Below, piece after piece: positions 14,694-22,998 of a DNA stretch of 47,890 nt. The stretch lies in assembly GCA_934597725.1 (NCBI GenBank), contig CAKTSK010000016.1:1-47890 (forward strand), written 5' to 3'. Position 1 is the stretch's first letter. Each line of letters begins with the position of its first letter. The DNA comes from an uncultured Eubacteriales bacterium (GTDB lineage: Bacteria > Bacillota > Clostridia > Oscillospirales > Oscillospiraceae). Under the pieces are notes generated by a model, which saw only the letters and a program-made list of their open reading frames with translations, was not told the origin of the DNA and ran no database searches. Made by a program: the position numbers and the translations under genes.

Positions 14694-17021
14694 TCAGCCC
14701 TCCGCCCGGGCTTTCAGGTGGACGGCCAGCACGGTCCCGTCGTCCTCTCCCTGGCACAGGGTCCCGCTCTGGTGGAGCAGGCGCTGGGCCAGGTCGCTGG
14801 GGCTGTCCCCCGCGTAGTCGCGCATGAGGTCCCGGACCCACAGATCTTCCCGGCCGCAGAGGACGCCGTCGGTGACCATCACGATCCAGTCGCCATCCTC
14901 CCCCCGGAACTTGTGCCGGTCCGGCCGGGCCTGGGCACCGGTCACGATGCCCGCCGGGAGGGAGGACCCCACGGCACACTTGACCTGCTGCCCCCGGCGG
15001 AAATAGGTGGGGGCAGCCCCCTGCTTGTGGACGCAGCAGTGGCCGGTATACAGGTCGATGGCCAGCAGGTCGATGGTGGTGCTGCCGCCGGCCTCCCCCC
15101 GCAGGGCCAGGGCCGCGCTGACGGTCTCCACCGCTTCGCCGGCCTCCATCCCCGCCCGGAGAAATCCTTCCAGCAGCTTGGCCGCCTGGGCGCTCTCCTG
15201 CCGGGCCCCCTCCCCGGAGCCCATGCCGTCGCACAGCAGCAGGAAGAGCATCCCGTCCTCCCGCCGGAACCACAGGCCGGTGTCGCCGCTCACCGCCTCC
15301 CCCTTCCGGGGGCTGCCCAGCAGGGCCACCGTGGCCCGGAACGGCTCGGCCTGGGAAAAGTGCAGCCGGTCCTCCTGCTCCTCCCCCTCCCCCAGGGCGA
15401 TGCCCAGCAGGTCAGACAGTTCCCGGCGGGCCGCACGGGTCCTGAGAGGCGCGGCGGCGGGGACCTCCACCTGGAGCCGCCCCTCCTTATTATAATAGAC
15501 CAGTCCCCCGGAGAGATTGTACTCTGTCAGGAAGTCGTTCAGCCGGGTCTGCCGGGGCAGATCGGGGGTCAGCCCCGCAGACAGCTCCGTGGCCGCCGCC
15601 CGCAGCAGCTTGTCCAGCCGGGCATATTGGCCGCACAAGGCCCGGCGGGTGTGCAAAGTCCGCCCCAGGGCCTGCTTCCGGCGCAGGTAGGCCGTGAGCT
15701 GGCGGTTGATCTCCGCCAACAGCTCCGGGAAGTGGACGCAGCGGCTGCTGAACCGCCCGGCAAAGTCCGTGGGCAGCGCCCGCCCCCGGGAGAGGATGGG
15801 GATGCTGGCGTCGTTGAGGACCGTCCGGGTGTCCTGATACTCCTTCTGCCAGCAGGTGGCGCGCAGGACACAGTTGGCGCACACCTTGTCCGCCGTGGCG
15901 GTGAAGATCTCCGCCGGGTCCTCCCCGCCGGTCTCCTCCGGGCGCAGGGTCTGGCGCAGGCTGTCATAGAGGGTGTGGAACGCCCCGGCCATCTCCCCCA
16001 TTTTCCGGGCGATGACCTGGCGGCGCTGGTCCGGCTCCCCCTGGCCCTCTGCCGCCTCGGCAGGCTCGTCCGGCGGGGCCAGGGTGGGCAGCGGCAGCAC
16101 CGCAAACAGCACGCCTCCCACCACCGCTTCCAGCGGCAGGCCCACATGAATGCCCCCGTCAAAGCGCCACAGCACCACCGCCAGGGTCGCCAGCACATAG
16201 ACCAGCCCCGCCAGGAGCTTCCGGTGGTCCCGGCACAGGCCGCAGGCCAGCCCCGCCAGGGCAAAGACCAGGCTGTAATAGGGCGCTTCCCCGGAGGACA
16301 GGTCCAGGGCCACCCCCACGCAGGCCCCGGTGAGTCCGCCGCCGGCCGGCCCCCGCCGGGCCACGGCCATGACGCCCACCGCCGCCAGCAGCCGCCCCAG
16401 GGAGAAGGTCTCCAGCACCTCCACCCGGGCCAGGGACATGAGGACCGTCCCCGCCAGCATCAGCAGGCCCACCGTCTGCTTGGGGGACAGCCGGGGCAGC
16501 CCCCGCAGGGTCTCGGGCCACTGGGTAAAGACCACACGATAGCTGTACGCCGCAGCGGCGGTGAAGAGGACCTCGGTGACGAAGTAGACCAGATCCTCGC
16601 CGTACCACCCCTCGCCGCCCCGGCAGATGATCCCCGTCAGGGCGCTGAGCAGGGCGGCGATGGACGGCATGAACCAGGTGCGCCGGTAAAACCTGGCGTC
16701 GTAGAAGGCGAAGGCCACCGAATAGGTCAGGATGGCCGAGGCCCCGTAGCGCATCCCGTCGGTCATCCCCTCCAGGCAGAGGTAGCCCAGGCAGGACCCG
16801 GCCAGGGTGCAGAACCCGCTCAGCCCCGACCCGGCGGCGGCCACCGCCGCCACGCCGAAGGGGGCGTAGAGGCCGAAAAGCTCCGCCCCCGCCAGCACCC
16901 CGCCCAGCAGGAACCCCACGCCCGCCTCGGCCAGCCCCATCACGGCCCGGCGGGAGACCTTCACTGTGTCCCGCCGGGGGAGACGAAACAGCCGTCCCCC
17001 CGCTCTTTCCTTCGTTGCCAT
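14694..17021 (-). CDS. spoIIE: Stage II sporulation protein E, SpoIIE phosphatase
   Basis: 775-residue membrane PP2C phosphatase that dephosphorylates the anti-anti-sigma factor SpoIIAA and so activates sigma-F in the forespore; it also acts at the polar septum. The first ~330 residues are highly hydrophobic with about ten membrane segments. A middle region follows with cysteines (CANCVLRATCWQ) and coiled helices. The C-terminal phosphatase domain (about 560-775) has LLLCDGMGSGEGA, GGSTTIDLLAIDL and MVTDGVLCG, the metal-binding aspartates of the family. The start at 17021 follows AGGAGGG. It is transcribed alone. The 400 bases upstream contain its promoter and the coaBC terminator, and nothing else recognisable. 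Confidence 0.95.
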   Translation of the reverse strand: MATKERAGGRLFRLPRRDTVKVSRRAVMGLAEAGVGFLLGGVLAGAELFGLYAPFGVAAVAAAGSGLSGFCTLAGSCLGYLCLEGMTDGMRYGASAILTYSVAFAFYDARFYRRTWFMPSIAALLSALTGIICRGGEGWYGEDLVYFVTEVLFTAAAAYSYRVVFTQWPETLRGLPRLSPKQTVGLLMLAGTVLMSLARVEVLETFSLGRLLAAVGVMAVARRGPAGGGLTGACVGVALDLSSGEAPYYSLVFALAGLACGLCRDHRKLLAGLVYVLATLAVVLWRFDGGIHVGLPLEAVVGGVLFAVLPLPTLAPPDEPAEAAEGQGEPDQRRQVIARKMGEMAGAFHTLYDSLRQTLRPEETGGEDPAEIFTATADKVCANCVLRATCWQKEYQDTRTVLNDASIPILSRGRALPTDFAGRFSSRCVHFPELLAEINRQLTAYLRRKQALGRTLHTRRALCGQYARLDKLLRAAATELSAGLTPDLPRQTRLNDFLTEYNLSGGLVYYNKEGRLQVEVPAAAPLRTRAARRELSDLLGIALGEGEEQEDRLHFSQAEPFRATVALLGSPRKGEAVSGDTGLWFRREDGMLFLLLCDGMGSGEGARQESAQAAKLLEGFLRAGMEAGEAVETVSAALALRGEAGGSTTIDLLAIDLYTGHCCVHKQGAAPTYFRRGQQVKCAVGSSLPAGIVTGAQARPDRHKFRGEDGDWIVMVTDGVLCGREDLWVRDLMRDYAGDSPSDLAQRLLHQSGTLCQGEDDGTVLAVHLKARAEG

Positions 17022-17073
17022 GCTTGCTCCCTCCTGTGTTTGTCCGCTGCGTGCCGTTGCATTGCGTGAGCAG

Positions 17074-17108
17074 ATTATACCGGCTGACGGGCAAAAAAGG
17101 CTGTCGGA
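17074..17108 (-). promoter_or_regulatory. spoIIE promoter with possible Spo0A box
   Basis: On the minus strand TATAAT (17079-17074) lies 53 bases before the spoIIE ATG. There is no -35 at 17 bases. Instead the plus-strand heptamer TGTCGGA (17102-17108), one mismatch from the Spo0A box TGTCGAA, puts CCGACA 22 bases upstream of the -10. Spo0A-activated sigma-A promoters such as spoIIG and spoIIE of Bacillus have such long spacers with a 0A box at the -35. Confidence 0.5.
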
Positions 17109-17379
17109 CGCTGGATAGGGAAAAAGGGGGCCTTTCTCCAGCACTTTCCCTCCTCCCGGCTTCTTCGGCGGCAAGGGGCGGCATTCTGGAAAAAAGACGG
17201 GCGAACGGACCGCAGAGGGGCCAAAGGACGGGGGATTTCTCCCGCGTTCGGGGGCAGGCTCCCTTTGTTTTTTTCTGCCGCCAGCATAACCGGAGATTTG
17301 CGGCGCTTTCTTGACGGTTCTTCCTCTTTGGCTGCCAGATGGGAACAGACAGGACTTCGTCCCCCTCCCTTGTTCCGCC

Positions 17380-17424
17380 AAAACAAACGAACGCGGACAA
17401 GCGCAAAGAGCGCTTGTCCGCGTT
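17380..17424 (-). terminator. Terminator of the pan-coaBC operon
   Basis: A 15-bp stem (17424-17410 with 17404-17390, loop of five) follows the coaBC stop by 21 bases. On the minus strand it is followed by CGTTTGTTTT. Confidence 0.8.
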
Positions 17425-17445
17425 GTTGTTTTGTGGTTGTGTTTT

Positions 17446-18642
17446 TCAGCGCCGCCGCTGGATCTCGTCCAGCAGGCAGGAGGCCACCTCGTCCTTGCCC
17501 ATGAGGGGAAGCTCCTGCACCCCGTCATGGGTGATGAGGGTGACCACGTTGGTGGTGGTGCCGAAGCCCGCGCCGGCCACCTTCAAGTTGTTGGCCACGA
17601 TCATGTCCAGATGCTTGCGCTCCAGCTTGGCCTGGGAGTTTTTCACCATGTCCCGGGTCTCCATGGAGAACCCGCAGACGAACAGCCCCGGATGCCGGTG
17701 CTGGGCCACCCAGCCCAGGATGTCGTCGGTGCGGGCCAGGGGGATGGACAGGTCGCTCTCGGCCTTTTTCATCTTGTCCTCGGCCACGTTGGCGGGCCGG
17801 TAGTCGGCCACCGCCGCGGCCTTGATGAGGATGTCGGTCTGGGGCACCAGCGCCTGCACCGCCTGGCACATGTCCGCCGCCGTGGTCACCGTCCGCAGGT
17901 CCACAAAGGGCACCGGCGGCAGCGCCGTGGGGCCGGAGACCAGGGTCACCTGAGCGCCCCGGAGCATGGCCTCCCGGGCGATGGCATAGCCCATGCGGCC
18001 GGTGCTGTGGTTGGTGAGGTAGCGCACCGGGTCCAGCGGCTCCTGGGTGGGGCCTGCCGTGACGGTCACCCGCACCCCCGCCAGGGTCTTTTCCCGGGCC
18101 AGCTCCCGGGCGATGTGGTCCAGCAGGACCTCCGGCTCGGGCATCTTGCCGCTGCCCACCGCCTGGCAGGCCAGCAGGCCGCTGTCCGGGGGGATGATGG
18201 AAAACCCGTACTTTTGCAGGGTGGCGATGTTGTCCTGGGTGATGGGATTTTCCAGCATGGCCGTGTTCATGGCCGGGGCCACCAGCTTTTTGCACTTGGC
18301 CGCCAGCACCACCGTGGTGAGCATGTCGTCGGCAATGCCGTGGGCCAGCTTGGCGATCACATCCGCCGTGGCCGGGGCCACCAGGATGAGGTCCGCCGCC
18401 GTGGCCAGGGAGATGTGGGTGATGTCATACTGAAAGTCCCGGGCAAAGGTGTCCACCACGCACCGGTGGTTGGTCAGGGACTCAAAGGTCAGGGGGGTGA
18501 TGAACTGGGTGGCGTTCTCGGTCATGACCACATGGACCTCCGCCCCGGCTTTCCGCAGGGCGCTGGCCACGTTGGGGATCTTATAGGCGGCGATGCCGCC
18601 GGTGACGCACAGCAGGACGCACTTTCCTTGCAGGTTTTCCAT
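17446..18642 (-). CDS. coaBC: Bifunctional phosphopantothenoylcysteine synthetase/decarboxylase
   Basis: Second and third steps from phosphopantothenate to coenzyme A: CoaB joins cysteine using CTP, and CoaC decarboxylates with FMN. In the 398-residue product the CoaC half (1 to about 180) has VTGGIAAYK, the catalytic histidine H76 in DITHISLA, PAMNTAM and the flap GLLACQAVGSG. The CoaB half (about 187-398) has TAGPTQEPLDPVRYLTNHSTG, with the conserved Asn, and KAAAVADYRP, with the catalytic lysine. GAGGAG precedes the ATG, 45 bases after panD. Last gene of the pantothenate operon. Confidence 0.96.
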   Translation of the reverse strand: MENLQGKCVLLCVTGGIAAYKIPNVASALRKAGAEVHVVMTENATQFITPLTFESLTNHRCVVDTFARDFQYDITHISLATAADLILVAPATADVIAKLAHGIADDMLTTVVLAAKCKKLVAPAMNTAMLENPITQDNIATLQKYGFSIIPPDSGLLACQAVGSGKMPEPEVLLDHIARELAREKTLAGVRVTVTAGPTQEPLDPVRYLTNHSTGRMGYAIAREAMLRGAQVTLVSGPTALPPVPFVDLRTVTTAADMCQAVQALVPQTDILIKAAAVADYRPANVAEDKMKKAESDLSIPLARTDDILGWVAQHRHPGLFVCGFSMETRDMVKNSQAKLERKHLDMIVANNLKVAGAGFGTTTNVVTLITHDGVQELPLMGKDEVASCLLDEIQRRR

Positions 18643-18687
18643 TCTCGTCTCCTCGCTCTTCTCCCGGCCCGGCGGGCCGGCGGTTGC

Positions 18688-19083
18688 TCAGGCCATGTCT
18701 TTCAGCAGGCCGTGTTTCTCATAGGTGGTCACCCGGGCCACCCGGTTGTCGTCGTCCACAAAGACCACGCTGGGGTGATAGCCCTCCTGGACCTCCTGGG
18801 GGGTCATCTGGGCATAGGCCATGATGATCACCTTATCCCCCACGCTGACGCACCGGGCGGCGGCGCCGTTGAGGCAGATCATCCCCGAGCCTCGTTCCCC
18901 GGCGATGGTGTAGGTCTCGAAGCGGCTGCCGTTGTCGATGTCCACGATCTGGACCTTTTCATATTCCAGAATGCCCGCTGCATCCAGCAGGTCCTGGTCG
19001 ACGGTGATGGAGCCTACATAGTTCAGCTCTGCCTGCACCACCGTGGCCCGGTGGATCTTTCCCTTTAACATCTCCATGGTCAT
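18688..19083 (-). CDS. panD: Aspartate 1-decarboxylase (proenzyme)
   Basis: Makes beta-alanine from aspartate with a pyruvoyl cofactor formed by self-cleavage. From the ATG at 19083 the cleavage site falls exactly at G24-S25 (NYVGSIT), the family position, which confirms the start over the longer frame beginning at 19113. GGAGG is inside the 3' end of panC, whose stop is one base before this ATG. Product 131 residues, with LKGKIHRATV, ICLNGAAAR and VIIMAYAQM intact. Confidence 0.96.
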   Translation of the reverse strand: MTMEMLKGKIHRATVVQAELNYVGSITVDQDLLDAAGILEYEKVQIVDIDNGSRFETYTIAGERGSGMICLNGAAARCVSVGDKVIIMAYAQMTPQEVQEGYHPSVVFVDDDNRVARVTTYEKHGLLKDMA

Positions 19084-19084
19084 C

Positions 19085-19936
19085 TCAAACACCCTCCACG
19101 ATAAAGTTGTCAATAAGCCGCGTCTTGCCGATGTACACGGCCATAGCCACCAGAACGGTCCCCCGCAGGGTCTCCACCGGCTCCATGGTCACCCCGTCCA
19201 CCGCCTCGACATAGTCGATGCGGGCCAGGGGCTGGGCCGCGATGTGGGCCGACATGGCCGCCACCAGTCTGGCGGCGTCCCGCTCGCCCTCCTGGACCAG
19301 CTTCTGCCCCAGGAAAACCGCCTGGGACAGGACCAGCGCCGCCTGCCGCTCCTCAGCGGACAGATAGGTGTTCCGGGAGGACTTGGCCAGTCCGTCGGCC
19401 TCCCGGACGATGGGGCAGCCCACCAGCTCGATGCCGTAGGACAGGTCCCGGACCATCCGGCGCAGGATGGCCAGCTGCTGGGCGTCCTTCTGCCCAAAGA
19501 AGGCCGTGTCGGGGGTGACGATGTTGAACAGCTTGGAGACCACTGTACACACGCCCCGGAAGTGGATGGGGCGGCTCTTGCCGCACAGCTGCTTGGGCAT
19601 CTCCGAGTGGATCTCCACATAGGTGGCCGCGCCGGCGGGGTACATCTCCTCCACCGTGGGGTGGAAGACCAGATGACAGCCGTGGGCCTCCAGCAGGGCG
19701 CAGTCCCGGTCAAAGTCCCGGGGATAGGCCTCCAGGTCCTCCTGGGGGCCGAACTGGGTGGGGTTGACAAACACCGAGGCCACCACCCGGTCGCACCGGC
19801 GGACGGCCTCGTCCACCAGGCTGGCGTGGCCCTCGTGGAGGTAGCCCATGGTGGGGACCAGCCCCACCGTCAGGCCCTCTTTTTTCCAGGCCGTTACCTG
19901 GGCCCGGACCTCTGCGATGGTTGTTGCAATGATCAT
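19085..19936 (-). CDS. panC: Pantothenate synthetase
   Basis: Condenses pantoate and beta-alanine with ATP to pantothenate. The 283-residue product carries VPTMGYLHEGHASLV (nucleotide-binding HxGH), FVNPTQFGPQEDL, FFGQKDAQQLAI and AKSSRNTYLS (KMSKS-like). Two starts are possible: a GTG at 19951 overlapping the panB stop (GTGA), or the ATG at 19936, which has GAGGG 8 bases upstream and gives the usual family length. The ATG is preferred. Middle gene of panB-panC-panD. Confidence 0.95.
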   Translation of the reverse strand: MIIATTIAEVRAQVTAWKKEGLTVGLVPTMGYLHEGHASLVDEAVRRCDRVVASVFVNPTQFGPQEDLEAYPRDFDRDCALLEAHGCHLVFHPTVEEMYPAGAATYVEIHSEMPKQLCGKSRPIHFRGVCTVVSKLFNIVTPDTAFFGQKDAQQLAILRRMVRDLSYGIELVGCPIVREADGLAKSSRNTYLSAEERQAALVLSQAVFLGQKLVQEGERDAARLVAAMSAHIAAQPLARIDYVEAVDGVTMEPVETLRGTVLVAMAVYIGKTRLIDNFIVEGV

Positions 19937-19947
19937 GGTAATTTCCC

Positions 19948-20823
19948 TCACAAAACAGAATACAGTTTGACGCTCTCGCCCCCCTGGGCCAGCCGGTCCA
20001 GGACCTCATCGGTGCAGTCGCTCTTGGCATAGGTCTGCTGGGGCGCGGGGAAGGCGCTGGCCTTCACCTGGGTATCGTAGTCCTGGAACGCCTGGGTCAT
20101 GGCCTGGCCCAGCTGGGCAAAGCACCGGACGAACTTCGGCACCTGGCCGTCGGTCATGCCCAGCATGTCCTGGCACACCAGCACCTGGCCGTCACAGCCG
20201 GCCCCGGCGCCGATGCCGATGGTGATGATGTCCAGCTTTTCCGTCACCAGCGCGGCCAGCTTGGGCGGCACACATTCCAGCACCACCGCAAAGGCCCCGG
20301 CGGCCTGGACCGCCAGGGCGTCGTCCAGCAGCCGGGCGGCGCCGTCCTCGCCCTTCCCCTGGACCTTGAACCCGCCAAAGGCGTGGTAGGACTGGGGGGT
20401 CATGCCGATGTGGGCGCAGACCGGAATTCCCGCGCCGGTGATGGCCCGGATCTGGTCGCAGACCTCCCGGCCCCCTTCCAGCTTCACGGCGTCCGCCCCG
20501 GTCTCCTTCATCAGCCGCCCGGCGTTGGTCAGGGCCTGCTGGGGGGAGACCTGATAGCTCATAAACGGCATGTCGATGACCACAAAGGTCTGCTGACAGC
20601 CCCGGGCCACGCTGCGGCCGTAGACGATCATCTCCTCCATGGTCACGGGGATCGTGTCGTCATAGCCCTGCATGGTCATGCCCAGGCTGTCTCCCACCAG
20701 GATCATGTTGATCCCCGCCTGGTCCATCAGGCGGGCGGTGGTGTAGTCGTAGCAAGTCAGCTGAGAGATCTTTTCCCCCCGGGCCTTCATGGCAGCCAGG
20801 GTCACAACGGTATTCTGTTTCAT
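19948..20823 (-). CDS. panB: 3-methyl-2-oxobutanoate hydroxymethyltransferase
   Basis: First committed step of pantothenate synthesis: transfers a hydroxymethyl from methylene-tetrahydrofolate to ketoisovalerate, giving ketopantoate. The 291-residue TIM-barrel product has LTCYDYTTA, ILVGDSLGM (metal Asp), MPFMSYQ, VKLEGG and CAHIGMTPQS, and IGIGAGAGCDGQVLV near the end, all intact. Its ATG overlaps the stop of the DUF2520 gene by 4 bases. Confidence 0.97.
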   Translation of the reverse strand: MKQNTVVTLAAMKARGEKISQLTCYDYTTARLMDQAGINMILVGDSLGMTMQGYDDTIPVTMEEMIVYGRSVARGCQQTFVVIDMPFMSYQVSPQQALTNAGRLMKETGADAVKLEGGREVCDQIRAITGAGIPVCAHIGMTPQSYHAFGGFKVQGKGEDGAARLLDDALAVQAAGAFAVVLECVPPKLAALVTEKLDIITIGIGAGAGCDGQVLVCQDMLGMTDGQVPKFVRCFAQLGQAMTQAFQDYDTQVKASAFPAPQQTYAKSDCTDEVLDRLAQGGESVKLYSVL

Positions 20824-21680
20824 GGTCTCGATCCTTCCTTCAGTATGTCCCTTACGGGCTGATAGTCCATGTCAGGATGCTTTTTTTCTGCCAGGCTCAC
20901 CAGGATCTGGGACGCCGCCCGATACAGCGCCCGGGCCGGGTCCTGGGGCAGGCAGGCCAGGTGTTTGGCCACCGTGGCCCCGTCGCCCCGCTCCACCGGG
21001 CCGGTCAGGGCCTGCTCCGGCCCCACCCGGCACACATGGTGCAGGTTGGCCTCCATGAGGGGCCGCAGCGCGGCCAGGGCCTCCTGCTGGGAAAAGCCGC
21101 AGCCGGCCAGCAGGGTCAGGCTCTCCTGCACCAGGGCGCACATGAGGTTGCTGGCCATGGCGCAGGCGGCGTGATAGGCCGCCTTCCTCTCCCGGGGCAG
21201 CAGGCGCACCCGGGCCCCCAGGGCCGTCAGGGTCTGCTGCCACCAGGGCAGATGAGGCCCCTCCCCCTCCAGGCAAAAAAAAGCACCCGACAGTTCCCGC
21301 CACGCGACCAGTTTGTCGCTGATGGGGAACAACGGGTGGATCGAATAGTAGCTGGCGCCGCTGTCCTGCCAGCCGGGAAAGGCTTCCCGGGCGGTCAGCG
21401 CACCACTGCAATGACAAAGTTGTTTTCCTGCCAGGTCAAAATCCCGCAGCCTTTGATAGACTGAGGCGATCGCTCCATCCGGAACGGTCAAAAAGATCGC
21501 GTCACTCGCCCGAACCAATCCTTCCAAGTCGTCGTATTGCTTCGTGCCAGTCCATGCCGCCGCTTCCTGGGCCGATCCTCGGTGCCTGCTGTAGTAGCCG
21601 GTCACCGGGAGGCCGCCCTGGTGGAAGAATTTCCCCAGAGAGAAGCCGACCTTTCCCGCTCCAATGAATCCTATTTTCAT
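20820..21680 (-). CDS. Rossmann-like/DUF2520 oxidoreductase, probable ketopantoate reductase
   Basis: 286-residue NAD(P)-binding protein starting MKIGFIGAGKVGFSLG, the dinucleotide fold GxGxxG. It continues with FLTVPDGAIASVY, a SIHPLFPI motif and a helical C-terminal DUF2520 domain (about 150-286). The ATG at 21680 is preceded only by a weak GGTGATCGG; the 42-codon upstream extension is rejected because the fold starts at the ATG. It heads the operon and overlaps panB by 4 bases. The pathway needs a ketopantoate reductase between PanB and PanC and no panE is present, so this protein is the obvious candidate (compare the alternative reductase PanG). This is an inference from context. Confidence 0.8.
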   Translation of the reverse strand: MKIGFIGAGKVGFSLGKFFHQGGLPVTGYYSRHRGSAQEAAAWTGTKQYDDLEGLVRASDAIFLTVPDGAIASVYQRLRDFDLAGKQLCHCSGALTAREAFPGWQDSGASYYSIHPLFPISDKLVAWRELSGAFFCLEGEGPHLPWWQQTLTALGARVRLLPRERKAAYHAACAMASNLMCALVQESLTLLAGCGFSQQEALAALRPLMEANLHHVCRVGPEQALTGPVERGDGATVAKHLACLPQDPARALYRAASQILVSLAEKKHPDMDYQPVRDILKEGSRP

Positions 21681-21858
21681 CCGATCACCGTGCCTTTCTG
21701 GGCAGGGTGACGCGATGGGGTGCCGCGCCGGAGCAGCAGACCCGCAGGGAACATGCCGGTACAGTTTCCTATTCGGAATACCATCCGCTGTGGGCCGACG
21801 CCCCACCGGGGTCGCCGACCGACGCGGCTATTGTATCATCCGTCCCGGCAAAAGTAAA
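21681..21858 (-). promoter_or_regulatory. Promoter and leader of the pantothenate operon
   Basis: On the minus strand TTTACT (21858-21853), 17 bases, TACAAT (21835-21830). The transcript would have a leader of about 140 bases before the DUF2520 ATG. I see no riboswitch I can name in it, and no small gene. Confidence 0.6.
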
Positions 21859-21933
21859 GGGGTCAGACCGGGGAACCTCTTGTCTGACTGCACAAGAATC
21901 CTCCGCCATTCCGCCCCTTTCTCACAAAAACAG

Positions 21934-21980
21934 CAAAAAAGCGCCGTTCCAGACGGGGCGTTCCCCTTCTGAAACGGCGC
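21934..21980 (-). terminator. Terminator after the HD-domain gene
   Basis: A long near-perfect stem (21980-21963 with 21958-21941) lies just after the HD gene stop. On the minus strand it is followed by TTTTTTGCTG. Confidence 0.85.
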
Positions 21981-21990
21981 AGCGGGCGGC

Positions 21991-22593
21991 TCACCGCCCG
22001 CCCTGGTCCCGCTGAAACAGCCGCCGGGCAAAGCCCGTCAGCGCCTGGGCGCTCTCGTGGCGCAGGAAGCGGGGGTTCAGGTCCCCCAGCCGCACCCGGT
22101 CCAGGTTGTCCGCGTCCTTGAGCAGCCGGGTCAGGGCCATGGCCCGGTCCAGGTCCGCCGGCTGGAAGGAGGCCACCACGGACGCCATGTCCCGGTCGGG
22201 CCGGGAGTGGGCGGTGACCGCCGCCTGCAGCTGCTTGAGGGGCTCTCCGGTCTGGCCGGTGAGCCGTTCCAGGCGCAGGGCGGACCGGGCGCCGTGGTAG
22301 ATGTCAAAGCCGTCAAAGGTCCGGCCCACGTCGTGGTAGCTGGCCGCCCGGAAGAGCTGGCACAGCATCCCCTCGTCCAGGTCCTCCTGCCAGCCAATGA
22401 GGGCCGCCAGCAGCAGGACCCGGTGGATGTGGCCCGGCCCGTGGACCCAGCTTTGAAACAGCGCCCGCTCGTCCAGGGTCTGGTAGGCCTGCAGCAGCAG
22501 GGGATACCGGGGCCATTCCTTCAGCCCCTGGATCAGGTCGTGGTCCTGCTGCCAGTTGCCCTGGGTCAAGAGGGCTAAGATGCGGTTTTCCAT
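21991..22593 (-). CDS. HD-domain phosphohydrolase-like protein
   Basis: 200-residue protein with the pattern of HD metal-dependent phosphohydrolases: H51 in HGPGHIHR, H87-D88 in ASYHDVG, H100-G101 downstream, and D160/D162 in LLKDADNLDRVRLG. The substrate is unknown; relatives act on nucleotides. Two ATGs are present. The one at 22593 is chosen because GGGAG lies 9 bases upstream, whereas it touches the ATG at 22602. It is the last gene of a three-gene minus-strand group. Confidence 0.75.
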   Translation of the reverse strand: MENRILALLTQGNWQQDHDLIQGLKEWPRYPLLLQAYQTLDERALFQSWVHGPGHIHRVLLLAALIGWQEDLDEGMLCQLFRAASYHDVGRTFDGFDIYHGARSALRLERLTGQTGEPLKQLQAAVTAHSRPDRDMASVVASFQPADLDRAMALTRLLKDADNLDRVRLGDLNPRFLRHESAQALTGFARRLFQRDQGGR

Positions 22594-22623
22594 CGCGGTC
22601 ATCTCCCTTTTTTGTTTTCTGTA

Positions 22624-22998
22624 TTATCTTCCCCCGGAGCGCCGCTTGTCAATGGTCCGGCAAAAATTTTCTTCCCGCTGGCCGGACAGGCTCTCCCGCA
22701 GCAGGCTGGCGCTGCCATAGCGCAGGCAGCGGCGCAGGCGGGCCTCTCCCCGCTTGATGGTCCGGGAGACGGTCGTCCGGTCCACCCCCAGCTCCCGGCC
22801 GATCTGCTCCATGGTCAGGCCCTGGTCGTAGTACAGGGTCAGCACCTGGCGCTGGCGCTGGGTCACCTCCTCCCCCATGGCCCGGGCCAGCTGCTGGCAC
22901 AGCCGGTGCAGCTGGGCGCCGTTGTCCTGGGCCATCAGGCGGGTGTAAGCCGCCATGTCGCTGCTCATGCGGTGGCGGTTATAACGTGTAGCGCCCAT
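22624..22998 (-). CDS. Sigma-70 region 4-like DNA-binding protein
   Basis: 124-residue protein whose centre is a sigma region 4 helix-turn-helix: TQRQRQVLTLYYDQGLTMEQIGRELGV followed by DRTTVSRTIKRGEARLRRCL. There is no region 2, so it is not a complete sigma factor; such proteins are often regulators of phage or mobile-element type. The start at 22998 follows AGAGGGGG and lies inside the 3' end of the upstream gene (about 20 bases overlap), suggesting coupled translation. Targets are unknown. Confidence 0.7.
   Translation of the reverse strand: MGATRYNRHRMSSDMAAYTRLMAQDNGAQLHRLCQQLARAMGEEVTQRQRQVLTLYYDQGLTMEQIGRELGVDRTTVSRTIKRGEARLRRCLRYGSASLLRESLSGQREENFCRTIDKRRSGGR

Noticed and set aside
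14637..17069. 810-codon open frame on the plus strand opposite spoIIE
   Set aside because: Same type of GC-driven shadow; spoIIE on the other strand has intact motifs and a ribosome-binding site.
17311..19068. 585-codon plus-strand frame opposite coaBC and panD
   Set aside because: Shadow of well-identified genes, with Gly/His-rich nonsense composition.
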